DNA of 64,000 nt, from the NCBI RefSeq assembly GCF_000003815.2, contig NC_049985.1:10005726-10069725 (forward strand). The letters are read 5' to 3'. The notes beneath the pieces were generated by a model. It saw only the letters and a program-made list of their open reading frames with translations. It did no database searches and was not told where the DNA came from. This DNA comes from Branchiostoma floridae (lineage: Eukaryota > Chordata > Leptocardii > Amphioxiformes > Branchiostomatidae). The position numbers were made by a program, and so were the translations under genes. This document shows positions 11,110 to 23,100 of the stretch, piece after piece (position 1 is the first letter of the stretch; every line of letters starts with the position of its first letter).

Positions 11110-12270
11110 CTAAAAAATCACACACATGCACGCACACGTACACGTACACTCGCCAGCGCACATAAGCACACAAACACTCATACATGCACACCGTGACACA
11201 CACACACGCACACATGCTCGCACACACATACACACACACACATGCATGTTCGTACACACACACGCGCGCGCCCATGCTCGCACACACACACGCATGCTCG
11301 CACTGACACACACGCACGCATGCTCGCACACACACACATGTCGTCGCCCAGAATGCCTGCAAAGGGAGGCTACCATATTGGTCAATTTTCAGATGTCAGC
11401 TTTTCACACACGCGCGCGCCCATGCTCGCACACACACACACACGCATGCTCGCACTGACACACACGCACGCATGCTCACACACACACACATGTCGTCGCC
11501 CAGAATACCTGCAAAGGGAGGCTACCATATTGGTCAATTTTCAGATGTCAGCTTTTCCAAGCAGATATGATCATATATTGGAGGGCCGACAGTAGCGTGC
11601 TCTAACTGTCTTGTCATAGAGAACTCTTTATGGAACATAGTCACATACTCACACATAATCACACACATGCACGCACACGTACACGTACACTCGCCAGCGC
11701 ACATAAGCACACAAACACTCATACACACACACACATGTCGTCGCCCAGAATGCCTGCAAAGGGAGGCTACCATATTGGTCAATTTTCAGATGTCAGCTTT
11801 TCCAAGCAGATATGATCATATATTGGAGGGCCGACAGTAGCGTGCTCTAACTGTCTTGTCATAGAGAACTCTTTATGGAACATAGTCACATACTCACACA
11901 TAATCACACACATGCACGCACACGTACACGTACACTCGCCAGCGCACATAAGCACACAAACACTCATACATGCACACCGTGACACACACACACGCACACA
12001 TGCTCGCACACACATACACACACACACAGCTTTTCACACACGCGCGCGCCCATGCTCGCACACACACACACACACGCATGCTCGCACTGACACACACGCA
12101 CGCATGCTCACACACACACACATGTCGTCGCCCAGAATGCCTGCAAAGGGAGGCTACCATATTGGTCAATTTTCAGATGTCAGCTTTTCCAAGCAGATAT
12201 GATCATATATTGGAGGGCCGACAGTAGCGTGCTCTAACTGTCTTGTCATAGAGAACTCTTTATGGAGTTC
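11110..12270. repeat. CA-rich compound minisatellite
   Basis: A higher-order tandem array mixing (CA)n tracts with unique blocks. Block A (tgtcgtcgcccagaat, then gggaggctaccatattgg) occurs at about 11339, 11491, 11736 and 12122. Block B (gatatgatcatatattgg to gagaactctttatgga) occurs at about 11563, 11808 and 12196. Block C (cacgtacacgtacactcg) occurs at about 11135, 11672 and 11920. Tract lengths vary, so spacing is irregular (152, 245 and 386 bp for block A). Long His/Thr or Cys/Val frames across it on both strands are artefacts. Confidence 0.92.
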
Positions 12271-13106
12271 GTCAGGCCAGGTAGGAATAAGGTAGTTCCA
12301 TTTTAGGCCGGGACCCCCGTTTTACGTCGACGTCCCTTCCAAAAGACGTTAGCAATCCCTTACAACATGTCCGAACCGAGCCGACCCTAGGATCGAGCTG
12401 TCATATAACTTGCCCTGATAATGCACCGTCCCAGTAAGGGTCTGATGATATGACTAGAGTCCAGTGACCGCATTTCAGTCGGATTCCCCTGGCAGATGTT
12501 CTAGTTACCCGGCACCGTCAAAGTCACGAGGACCGCCAAATTGGTAACATGAGAACCAACTGACGTACTTTGGGCAAGTGTTTAAGTCGTCGCTGACAGT
12601 CTCGCCCAACACAGGACCAGGCCACAACAAGAAAATGTTATGGGTGTCATCAGCGCGATCATTAGTTTTCGCCTGATTAAAAAATCCCATCAGGCGATGG
12701 TGAACATGACGAGAAAATACCAAAATGGGAAAATCATGTGTCGTGTGGCAGCCTTGACTGTACTTGTATAAGTGACGCCTGGTGAAGTAGCTAAGGGGTA
12801 GCCATGATCATGACTGTAGTTGTAGAAGTTAAACTTGTTCGGTAGTAGTAGAACTTGGTAAGTGATACTAGTCTACCACAGAAGTGTCACTTTTACAATT
12901 CTTGAATACAGGATGAAATGCATGTTGGTTCAAATACCATATCTTGCTGTTACAACGTTTATAGTGTCTATTTTGAAAATTTGCGCAGTTTTTCTTTTAC
13001 CAATTATGTTTCTTTCGCCCTCTCTCATTAAATTTGGAGTCTGCCAACTATGTTATCCGTAAAATGCACCTGCTGTGGCCGAAACGGAATGGTTATTTTT
13101 ACTCAC

Positions 13107-14150
13107 TGTTAGTCGGTCTGGGTTGGACGACATCCATGTTGAGCCACTCCATCCCAGTGGCCAGTGTTGGCTCGGCATCAGTCAGAGCGAGCCCTTGCCC
13201 CGTCCAGTAGGAAGCACAGTCGTGCTGCGGCCCCTGCCAGGCCCGGTAAGCCGTCTCCTGGAACACCTCCCCGGTGTCGGGCCGGGCGCAGTAGCAGTAC
13301 CCGGTGGAGCCATGGCACTGCGTGGTCTCGTAACTCCCGTCCGCGGCGCACTGTTTGGTGAAGGCGCCGACCAACACCGGCCCCGCCTCCGCCGCTGCCT
13401 TCTCATCTAAACACCTGGTCTGTAAGCTGGTACCTGGGGGATAAAGCGTTTTCAATATCAACATTTCAACATTTTTCTTTATTGTTCTTCAAGAAGAAAT
13501 GTGGTCCCACACTTTTATCATAAACTGATTGGCGAGTACGTTGTTATAAAGCGTTAACACAATTGTAGAAATGCACACGAGGGAAGAGTATACTAACTCC
13601 AGTAGGCTGCACAATCGTACTGCGGCCCCTGCCAAGCCCGGTAAGCCGTCTCCTGGAACACCTCCCCGGTGTCGGGCCGGGCGCAGTAGCAGTACCCGGT
13701 GGAGCCATGGCACTGCGTCGTCTCGTAACTCCCGTCCGCGGCGCACTGCTTGGTGAAGGCACCGACCAACATCGGCCCCGCCTCCGCCGCCGTCTTCTCC
13801 TCTAAACACCTGGTCTGAGCACTGGTACCTGGGGATGTGTCGTTTTTAAAATGAAAGAAATGTTTTACAGCATCATATTTTGGCTATGCTGTTGTATTGG
13901 CGACAGGTAGACCTACATGTACTAACCCAAGCCCCCCCCCCCCCCCCCCCCCACACACACACACAAACATACGCGTACGCTTACAGTCCCCAACCCGGAT
14001 GCAGCCGCAGTCCTCTCCGATAGCAGCCCTACTACCACGTAACATACATTTGTCTGACTCTTCACAACACTATGCAAAAAAGTTACCTGCAAAAACAAGA
14101 GACAGGAGGCCCAAGGTTCCAACAAAGCGGCACGTAAATGTGCGACCCAT
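13107..14150 (-). CDS. Small secreted thyroglobulin type-1 repeat protein (3' end uncertain)
   Basis: Exons on the minus strand: 14150-14087, 13828-13598 and 13433-13107. Exon 1 encodes MGRTFTCR and a hydrophobic stretch (FVGTLGLLSLVFA), a signal peptide, with a phase-1 donor. Exons 2 and 3 are both phase 1-1 and each encodes one thyroglobulin type-1 domain: six cysteines, QTRC, then KQCAADGSYETTQCHGSTGY, then CYCARPDTG (the usual CWCV core is CYCA) and a final DC. The two domains are almost identical, so the duplication is recent or homogenised. Exon 3 adds about 30 residues and either splices at gtgagt after 13107 or stops at TAA 13099-13101. Such domains often inhibit cysteine proteases or serve in matrix proteins; the role here is inferred only. 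No following exon was found. Confidence 0.72.
13930..13966. repeat. Poly-C followed by (CA)n
   Basis: An uninterrupted run of about 20 C, then a short CA repeat, lying in the first intron of the thyroglobulin-domain gene. Confidence 0.9.
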
Positions 14151-17100
14151 GGCTGCGATGGCAAGACTCTTCGACTTACATTTAAAACAAGGATTATTTC
14201 AAACTCGCGAGTTCCTTGATCATATCAACAGGGTCAGCAACCTGTAACAACAGCAACAACCACTTGTGCGATACGGCCTCTTGATGTGCAACCAGGTACT
14301 GAAGTAGGGATTAAACCCTCGCAGAGAGCTTTTCGCTTTTACGTTCTTGATGTCGATGCGTCTCTTTGAAGTCGGAATTGAACATTAGATTTGGAGCTTT
14401 TACAATAACAAAAACGCGTTTATTGCAAATTCTTGGCCCTCAACTAATGGCATGTGTGAGATTATAGACTCAACAATGAATGATGAAAAGTCGATGTGGA
14501 TTTGTAAGTTTTGCTGCTAAATTTAAGCACATTGTTGGGTTTGACGCCAGAATGGTATAATTTTCACAATTCAAACTTTCCCAGCCACCTGTGCTGTTGA
14601 AGTCGTTCGGTAACACGATCAAAGAAAAGTCAAGTCCAAAATACCACCTTGATGCTCGCTCTATAGCCGTCTGTAATTGTCGTCTAGAGATGTGAATTTA
14701 TATTAGCTTCTACCAAGCTCCACGGATCGATGAGAAAATAACTCCTCTAGCCGGCTGACTCCTCTAGCTAAATTTATACAGATCTAGGGAAAGTCGTAAC
14801 AGCATCACGACCTATTCAACTTGCTGTTATGACTTTGATAGCTGGACCACTGCAGACAAACCGCGCCAAAATGGAATTAGTTTACGTACGTGCAAGTGAA
14901 ATCTAATTTCAGCACCGTTGTAGTAATCTGTGTCGCTAAGCGACAAAGTTCGTCTCATATCTCATATCTCATTTCTTGATTTATGATTGATAATATTATT
15001 CATAATTCTTGATCACACGTATCTTGCTCATCGTGACAACCTCTTGGACTTGGTAGATGTGACTGCAGTTGTGTAAACGTCAACGAATAATGTGCATCTT
15101 TCCGGCTATGCTAAAGCACAATGCTATACATGTAGTCTAATCGCCCAGGGTTAAGCATCATTTTACTAAGAGTACACTTAATCAAGAGTGCCAATTTTCC
15201 GATAGTCTTCCATTTGTGTTCATTTTAATTATTACCGTTAGTTTTGTCATCCTGTCTTTTGATGCATACTCGTCATATTACATTGCACACGAGTTGGTAA
15301 ATGCACATGTTATTATTATCATCATTATCATTGTGTGTGTGTATTTCATCAAACGTGGCGTTATGACCTTTACCTAACTTCACCACCGCTATTTTGCTTG
15401 CTACAAGGTTAACAGTGTAGGAACTTACTGGCATGTAGGTCAATCTATTAAGTGGACAAAATTAACTCTGCGTTGTAACACTACTCCCCTATATACGGTT
15501 GGTCCTGTTACCGAATGAAAACCATCCACTCAAAGCGATTGGTTATTTACTAATCGATATTCGAGCAAAATACAAAATGTCGTTTTAGTAGCACAGTCCT
15601 CGAGCCAACCTATATGATAGCCCAAGCAATTTTCCGTTTTTAATCCAGTTGTAGATATTGAATTCAATTTGAACACAATATGATGTTGTGTGTAACATAT
15701 TGGCGCCATGCCAGCAGAAGTGACTACAGTTCATCTGACAGGAACTTCTGTTCCGTTCCAACAGCCCTGCGGCTCCAATATCCAACTGGATCAACCGGAC
15801 GTCGGGCAAAGATGGAATATAGCCTCCCTACCAGGCCTTACAGTTGTCGCGGGCCTGTTGTTGTTGATTTGTTTGAGAGGCCAGTGTTGTGAAGAAAGGG
15901 AGCCATAAGCAGCGACCCCTAGCTGTTGAAGTAATCATTACAAGTCGACGGCGCTTGAACGTGTGACAACTCTGTTGCAGTCACCACCGGCCCCCGTCAG
16001 TCTAGATAGATGTTGTACGCGCCTGGTTGTACGAGCAGGATTTGTGATTATGGCTGCAAAAGTCAATCCGTGAGTGGCGGTCCTACTGCAGCCCTCGCAA
16101 ATGAAAGCTGTGACGTGTTGTGTAGTTTGAACTTTTTTGCTGCAGTACTGACAGTGATAAATAGAAGTCGCTTTTGAACGATGCCAATGAAGTAGATTGT
16201 TCTGTGCATTGCTCTGATTATGAAATTTCCTTGCACTATCGATTTACTTGACCACAAAAACAAAACAGCACCAGTACGTTGCAAAATCAGCTACTCTTAT
16301 GAGCAACTTTAATGTTCAATCTGGAAAGGAGGATCATTGACCATAAATTCATATTGTTACAACCGTGGACGCCAACAAATCCCCTGTTTCGCGATCAATG
16401 TAATGCGTGGCGCCTGTAACTTGCTAAGACATTAGTTTTGCCTTAAAACGTGGAAAGTAGAATGGAATATGCATTCCTTCTTTAGATGCAAGTGAATCCA
16501 ACAAAAAACGAAGAGTAGAGCTAGAGGTACATATGGCTAAAAGAGGAAAGTATATGGCTGAAAGAGGAAAGTATATGTTGCTGATGGTCACCGAATGCAT
16601 GCAACACATTGCAGTACTGACCAGACAAGATAGGTGTCACTGTGAGACCGCCGGAAATCCTGTATAAAAGCTCCTTGGTTTGGTGAAAATACGCCAAATA
16701 CATGGATTTGGAATTTGCCTATTTTTATCTTGTCCACATTTCAATAAAATTAAGACAGTACTATAATGCTTCCAATACTTTATATTCATGACTTTCTTCA
16801 GCTTCCACATAAACATAAACTTCTTGACTGTTACTTTATTGCTAACTGAGAAGGAACTTGAACATTGAGAATATTAGTCCTATCTCACCTAACTGTGGTC
16901 CTAGCTTATCTTGTATGTAAGCTGTTGGCACCATCGTCAGCCTGATATACACAACAGTATACATGTGTGTTATCGATTAATGTGCACATCATATGACAAC
17001 ACCAGTTCTTGTGCACAATTTGTTGAACTCCCAGCTACAGATTCTGCCTTTTTCAGATTCTGGAAAATAGAGGCTTAAGTTCTCTCTTTACCAGAATCTT

Positions 17101-17300
17101 TCTCTTTTTCATTCGGTTAGAACCTTTCTTTTCTGCTGTTCTATACTCTTGGAAGGTAACCATACTTTCTAACTACCTTGGAATGGAAATCTTATCTTTT
17201 TAATTTATCCTTTCAAAAAAGGACATTTTCAGGGTCAATGTTATTCGGTCCAATACATTATACAAGCAGGGAAAACACACTGCCATTGTCATAGGTCAAC
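14151..17300. other. Intergenic interval, nothing supported
   Basis: No gene or RNA is supported. A 66-codon plus-strand frame at 15708-15908 ends in a hydrophobic segment (LTVVAGLLLLICLRGQCC) and might encode a small membrane peptide, but it has no splice context and no family resemblance. A short aagaggaaagtatatg duplication is near 16536-16575. Confidence 0.5.
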
Positions 17301-17309
17301 AGTTTGTTC

Positions 17310-18015
17310 TTATCTTCGCCAGCGAAGATTATAAGATTGCTTACTTGGGTCTGTATGTAGGTCAACAGCATATAAGTCGAGAAATTGTGGATGGAACTTT
17401 TTGATTTTTTGTAGGTGTGTAGCGGTTGTCGAAAGGTATGCCTAGTTTGAAAATGGTTTACCTGGCGTTTTCCTACGGCACAGCAGCGACCTTTGTATTT
17501 TTTCGAGGTTTGTTTCGAGAAGCATAACTCAAAATGCAGCTGGGCGATTTCTACGATATTTGGCAGGTGTGTAGCGGTTGTGTAAAGGATTGTCATGTGC
17601 GAGAATGGTTTAGCTAGCTTTTACCTATGGTGCTGTAGCTGGCTTTGTATGTAATTGCGTTTGTCTGTTAACACGATAACTCGAGATGTTCTACATGGAT
17701 GCTAATGATATTTTGTTGATAGGTAGGGGACACAGAAAGGAAGGTCAAGTTCGATAATGGGCCTCCTAGCGACTTGTTTTGGTACTGCAAGTGAGCGTCA
17801 AAGCTTGCGCCTAAATTTTCCAGAAGTGCCATGTTCATGATTTTTAAGTGGTGGATAGCTGTTGGGACTAGGAGTGAATGGTGTAATTTTGGGCCCCCTA
17901 GCAGCTTGTTTGGAACTGCAGTGGGTCTTATAGTTTGTAACTTTTAAAAAGGATAACTGCAGAGGGGATTGATGGATATTCTTTGCTTTTGGTAGGTAGG
18001 TACTTAGGGTGATTA
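17310..18015. repeat. Degenerate ~130-170-bp modular array
   Basis: About five diverged modules, beginning roughly at 17315, 17488, 17641, 17798 and 17928. Each carries variants of gataactcgagatg or cataactcaaaatg, then gatatttggcaggtgtgtag or a ggtaggtaggt-like block, then a gcctcctagcgacttg or cccctagcagcttg block. Similarity between modules is partial, so this is an old array. Function is unknown. Confidence 0.6.
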
Positions 18016-19223
18016 TCAACATAATGAGATGCTAATTATGTAAATTGCGATCTACTTAATATAATTACTTTGGGATTCTTATCATGGAGAGAACCACATC
18101 CCTTACAAAAGTGGTGTGCAGTGCAACATGACGCTGGCACCATTGTCACCCTAGTCCAGCACTAATGTGTGGACCATTAATCTTCATTTATCATTCAAGC
18201 CCTTCAGACAGAAGCAGAAGCCTGATCTCCTTTCCCTGACAAGGGCCAGTCACACCAAATTAACCCCCTGCCCTCAGTCTCCGGGTCTTAGCACAGACAA
18301 ATCAAAGGTGGAGCAGAACTAATCGTCATGCTATGGCAGGGTGTTACACGCCCGCCCGTTTGAGGCATAAGACATGGTCACGTAAAAAAAGATTAAAACA
18401 TCGCGGTGGGCAAAATCAGGCTGTCAAAGGTGCCAACGTAATCCTCATGAGTTGTTCGATCGCATACAGTACGCTTAATGATTCAAATACTATTTCGGGA
18501 TGAGATTTGAAGAGTCAAAGTTGGCCTTCAAACTGGCTCTTTTTGCCTGATTTTGGCCTCGATTTCACACTGCATGGGGGTTTCCGTGCAACCGATTACG
18601 ACATTATCATATACTTCCGGGTTGTACGAGTGCGGTCATAGAACGCGGGTGGTATCGTATCTTGTCTCGGTTTGTGCTAGGTTGTAGAGGAGGATCTAAG
18701 TAAGGCTTATGAATATACTAATACTTGGAGATTATCAATTACTATGCCTGTCAATCAGCTATTTTGTCTTTGCGGGGCTATGAATGGGGGGATCTGAGTA
18801 GCCTGACGTGATAGCCAGGCCAGGTAGACTGTGTAAAATACCTCTGACTTAACTCGAGATTGCAAAACTTTACTTACTATTTTCATGAGATGGACACAAA
18901 CATTCACCAAGGCGGGGCCGTAACAATCCTTACGTATGACCCTTAGGTAACCCTTAGATGACCTATTATCTAATATATAGGCCAGTCACTCAAAGTTTGT
19001 TTATTTTTTCTTTTTTTTACGAAAAGACTGCAATGTACATTTTGTAGAGTGAAATCTTATATAAAACTAAAGACCTAGCCTAACCTAGCCTAACTAAAGA
19101 CCTTACATCCAGCTTTGCTATATTAACATCTCGTATTAAGCTGTATTTGGTGCTTATCCGGCCCATTATAGCCATGATTACATACATTAATCATTCAAAA
19201 ACAACGACCTTTGATAAAAAATG

Positions 19224-19229
19224 TTTATT
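19224..19229 (-). terminator. Candidate polyadenylation signal for SLC30A9
   Basis: TTTATT on the plus strand (AATAAA on the minus strand), about 350 bp beyond the SLC30A9 stop codon. Position and motif fit; cleavage is not shown. Confidence 0.4.
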
Positions 19230-19578
19230 TGGCGAAGATGTGTGTTCGAGGAACTCTAGTTTTGAAATAAAATCATATGACAAGTCTGCAGTCATAAGCT
19301 ACTCAGTAAACATTGTCAACCTCCGTCAGGTTTAAGTTTGTCAACATTTGGTAAGTATCACATTTGTCGCTTTGAAATACTGTGAGACATTAACACAAAA
19401 ACAATGGACAAGTCCAACTATACATTCAGGACATTCTAGTTCTTATGAATATGTACAATTTGTTCATGACATAATAACATAAAAGTTATGGAAAGGCAAT
19501 AATCTCCTATAAGCTATTTCTTTTTGGCTGGGAAAAAGATAATCTCTACAAGCATCTAACTCTTGATTTGAGGTATCC

Positions 19579-20122
19579 TCACAAGATCTCTAAGTCCACG
19601 TGTTTGACTTCTGGATTCTTTTTCTGGAAGACAAGAGAATGTGTTGTTATTGAAGGTGTGAAAAGCAAAAATCTAAGAAAGTCAATGTCGATGAAGGTTA
19701 GATATCTGGGGAATAAGATATGCCAAATCATAGTAACTCAAGCAACTGGATGATTTTCATATCCAAAATCATATCCAGTTGCTTGAGTAAGGATATTTTG
19801 AATTACATGAAGTTATATGGATGACACTCTATGGGAACCCCAAAATTGATGCACATCATAATCACTGCATTGAGGTATAAGCTATAGTCTTCACTAGACA
19901 TTCAGGCTAAGTAACCTTTTTTAAGTGTTACCTTTAGTTGTGTCTCTAGTCTGTCCACCTCTGCTCCTAAGATGTCTATGATGTTCTCTCCATGTCTTAA
20001 CATGAAACCCTCCATGTCTTCTATGGTCTGGTACTGCTGTACCTCCTGAAAACAAATTACATGGGGTTTGTTACATCAGTCCCTTCAGAATAGAGAGAGG
20101 GAGAGAGGGAGAGAGAGAGAGA

Positions 20123-20166
<44 letters not shown>

Positions 20167-23100
20167 CGAACAGTGAGATAGAGAGAGGGAGGCAGACAGA
20201 CTGGCAGACAATGAAACTTTTCTCAAACCAGGTCAGCTCAAATGAACTCAGTTAACAGATGAGAAATTAAATCTTCCTCTGGTTGCTACAGAGAAGACAG
20301 ATGCCATGTACAATATTCACATGTTCATTGTACAGGGAAATTCCCTAGCTCTTTCCGACAAGCACAATAAACAGTGAACCACAGCTTGTTCTATGAACTG
20401 CGACCCTTTCCATGAGCATGCATGTCGGGTGAGCAACAATGGCTTATCTATGACTCTGTATTCAGGTTAAGTGGTGGAGTCAATGAAAATTCGATTAACT
20501 TCAGTGGGCCATTACCTTGTCTCTGATCCTTTGTTCATTATTTAATGGAAAGAAAACCAAGAACAAAATCATTCCCCTGCACATGTGTTACCCACCTGTA
20601 GTAAGGCCTCCAGGTCAACTTTGTCCAGGTACGACCTGGTCACCTCCCGGCCATCAAAATCTACCTCCGCCTTAAACCTGACAATGTTCAGCCCCATCTC
20701 TGTAGCCTTGATGTCATGGATGGCTCTGAAAGTAAGAAGAACCTTAAGATGTGACAAAGACTTCAATGGTCCTGGGTTCAAATCCCTTCCAGTCTCCAAT
20801 GCAGTGCCCCAGGGAAAGGTACTACACATCTATTTTTTTCTCACTGAACTCAAGTGAACATTAGTACGTTATATGTTGGTTATGGACATCCTTTTGATGG
20901 GGAGGATGAGGAAATAGCGTCTTTTGATGTCACTTTAAGTCGCATGTTAGCATGTCGAGACTGAAGAATGCCGACCTAAGTATCATGTGAAACATACATT
21001 AATCAACTGAGATGTACAGAAAATACTTAAGTGGCTCACCTGACCATGACATCATCCTCCAGACTGTGCATGATCCTGTCCAGCTGGTCAGGTGGGATGG
21101 ATCGACCAATCAGAGCCTCAGCATTGGTGTAGATGAGGAAAGCCGACACCATGGCCAGCAGCCCCCCTATGGTGATGGACCCCACCGCGTCGTAGATGGG
21201 GTTACCTGGGAGGGGGAGGGAAGGTTTGGAACGGCCATTACATGTCATCGACAAACCCCGACATGACCTAATGTTGTGCCCTTGGAAAACTTCACACCTA
21301 TTCCCTCCCTCAACTCTGAATAAAATGAGTAATGTAGAATGATAATTAGTACCAAGCTTTGGTTATAGACATCCTTTGGGATGACACATACAGCCAGTGG
21401 CCCTTTGTTTGAGGAGTGCCTTGCCACACAATACTTAAAAAAAGAGTAGGGGTCCTTTTGTGTGGGTGGATCAAACCTTACAATCTGGTCTTGCGCACCT
21501 TGTACCTACTGTACAAACCCGGTGCTACACCTGAAAGGAGTTTAGTGGTTAAATAGAACAAGACAAATTGTGTTACCTGTTAGTGAGGTGAGCCCCATAC
21601 ACGTGGCTGCTATAGCCACACCCAACACTGCAGCAGCATCCTCCAACAGCACCACGTTCACACTCGGGTCACGGCTGCGCCACACTACAGGAGGAAACAA
21701 CAAGAAAACCTCAAATAAATAAAAAATTTAAAAATGCAACTTCAACTAGTGCACCTTTATTTTTTACTTTTGATTAATCTTACAGCTGTAATATCAAAAC
21801 ATGGGTAATTGTGAGCATTTTGACAAAATATGTGAACAATTCCACACAACAAATTTTGCTACTTGAGGAGTTGTTTTTGTTACACAAACACTTTAAAAAC
21901 TTGAAATGGCATAGAATAAAGTTGTCAAGCCTACCATATTCCATGAACTGCATACCCTGGGCCCTGGCACTCTTACGTATATGAGCAGTAGCGGCAAGTA
22001 AGGTGGCTGTCATGAAAAAAAAAAACACAAAAGGTTAGTAACCGTTGGTTGTATAGAACACAATCCTGACATCTGTGCAGCTTGTGCCTCATATGATCAT
22101 TAACTAAGACTCTTAACTGTTTAACAAATACATACGTTGTTTCTATAACACGTTTGCTGACAACGGTTTGATATTTTGACCAGATACTGCAATACTTTTT
22201 TATGTAGCTGTGTCTACCCTGTCCATGGCACTAGTTGGTATCTTATAGATTCTTGTACTTAGGTCACATAAATGATTAAAAGTAAAGATAGAAATACAGT
22301 GCCTTACCTCCTTCTGACACCAGTGATCCAGTAAGAATGCAGTAAGCCTACAGTCAGGAATAAAGAGCAACAGAATTATCAGCATTGCTGAGTACAAAAA
22401 CTGTAACAGGACGACAGAATTCAGATCGAAAATGAAACAATGATGTTCTTTGGCAAACAATACCTTCAATCTTGAAATATTTGCAGTGGTTTTATTTTTG
22501 GGGTGAAGAAGTAATTCATGACACCCTTCTATGATGGCTATACAGTGTACTTCAGAATTGTTTCAACCGTAATAACACTGCAAAACCCCATCATTCTTCC
22601 TACCACAAAATAAGACCAATGCAAACATAAAGTGATTTACAGTAACAGGGTTTTGTACAGACCCAGAAGAAGGACTCCATGGGTTGTGGGTCGATCAGCC
22701 CCAGCACGCCGTGGTAGATGGAGAGGCCCGCTCCCACACAGAAGATACCCACACCAGACACAAGGGACGACACATAGCGCATGTTGGAGAACCCGTACCT
22801 ATAACAATACAGGTGTTGTCAGTAGTCATGGTCTATAGAATTCTCTTTCTTGAATTAAGTATGATTATACATTATCTATACATTACAAATCATATTAAGA
22901 GATACAATTATCTTTGAGTATCTATCTCAATGAATGGCTCTTTCATATGTCATTGTCCCTTGTCTTTGATTAACAATCATTAACATACATGCGACACAGC
23001 CCACCCAGCCAATAGATCAACAAAATATATTTACTGCTCAAGGAGTAAAATTCATTAAACCCAGAACTGAAGGTTTACTGTCCCCTATTTGAAGGATGAA

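Noticed and set aside
11078-12230. Many open frames rich in Cys/Val or His/Thr on both strands
   Set aside because: They are translations of CA/TG repeats in a minisatellite; frames persist only because the repeat lacks stop codons.
10950-12270. CRISPR-like array
   Set aside because: Repeat lengths and spacers are irregular and the sequence is a eukaryotic CA minisatellite.
12505-12723. Minus-strand frame left of the Tg-1 exons, considered as a further exon
   Set aside because: Only two cysteines, no Tg-1 motif, and no acceptor giving the needed phase 1.
15708-15908. 66-codon frame with a C-terminal membrane-like segment
   Set aside because: Single short frame with no splice or promoter context and no homologue recognised; noted in the intergenic entry only.
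19902-19931. Read-through C-terminus of SLC30A9 after 19932
   Set aside because: A gtaaca donor and a downstream exon encoding the conserved KKNPEVKHVDLEIL end explain the gene better.
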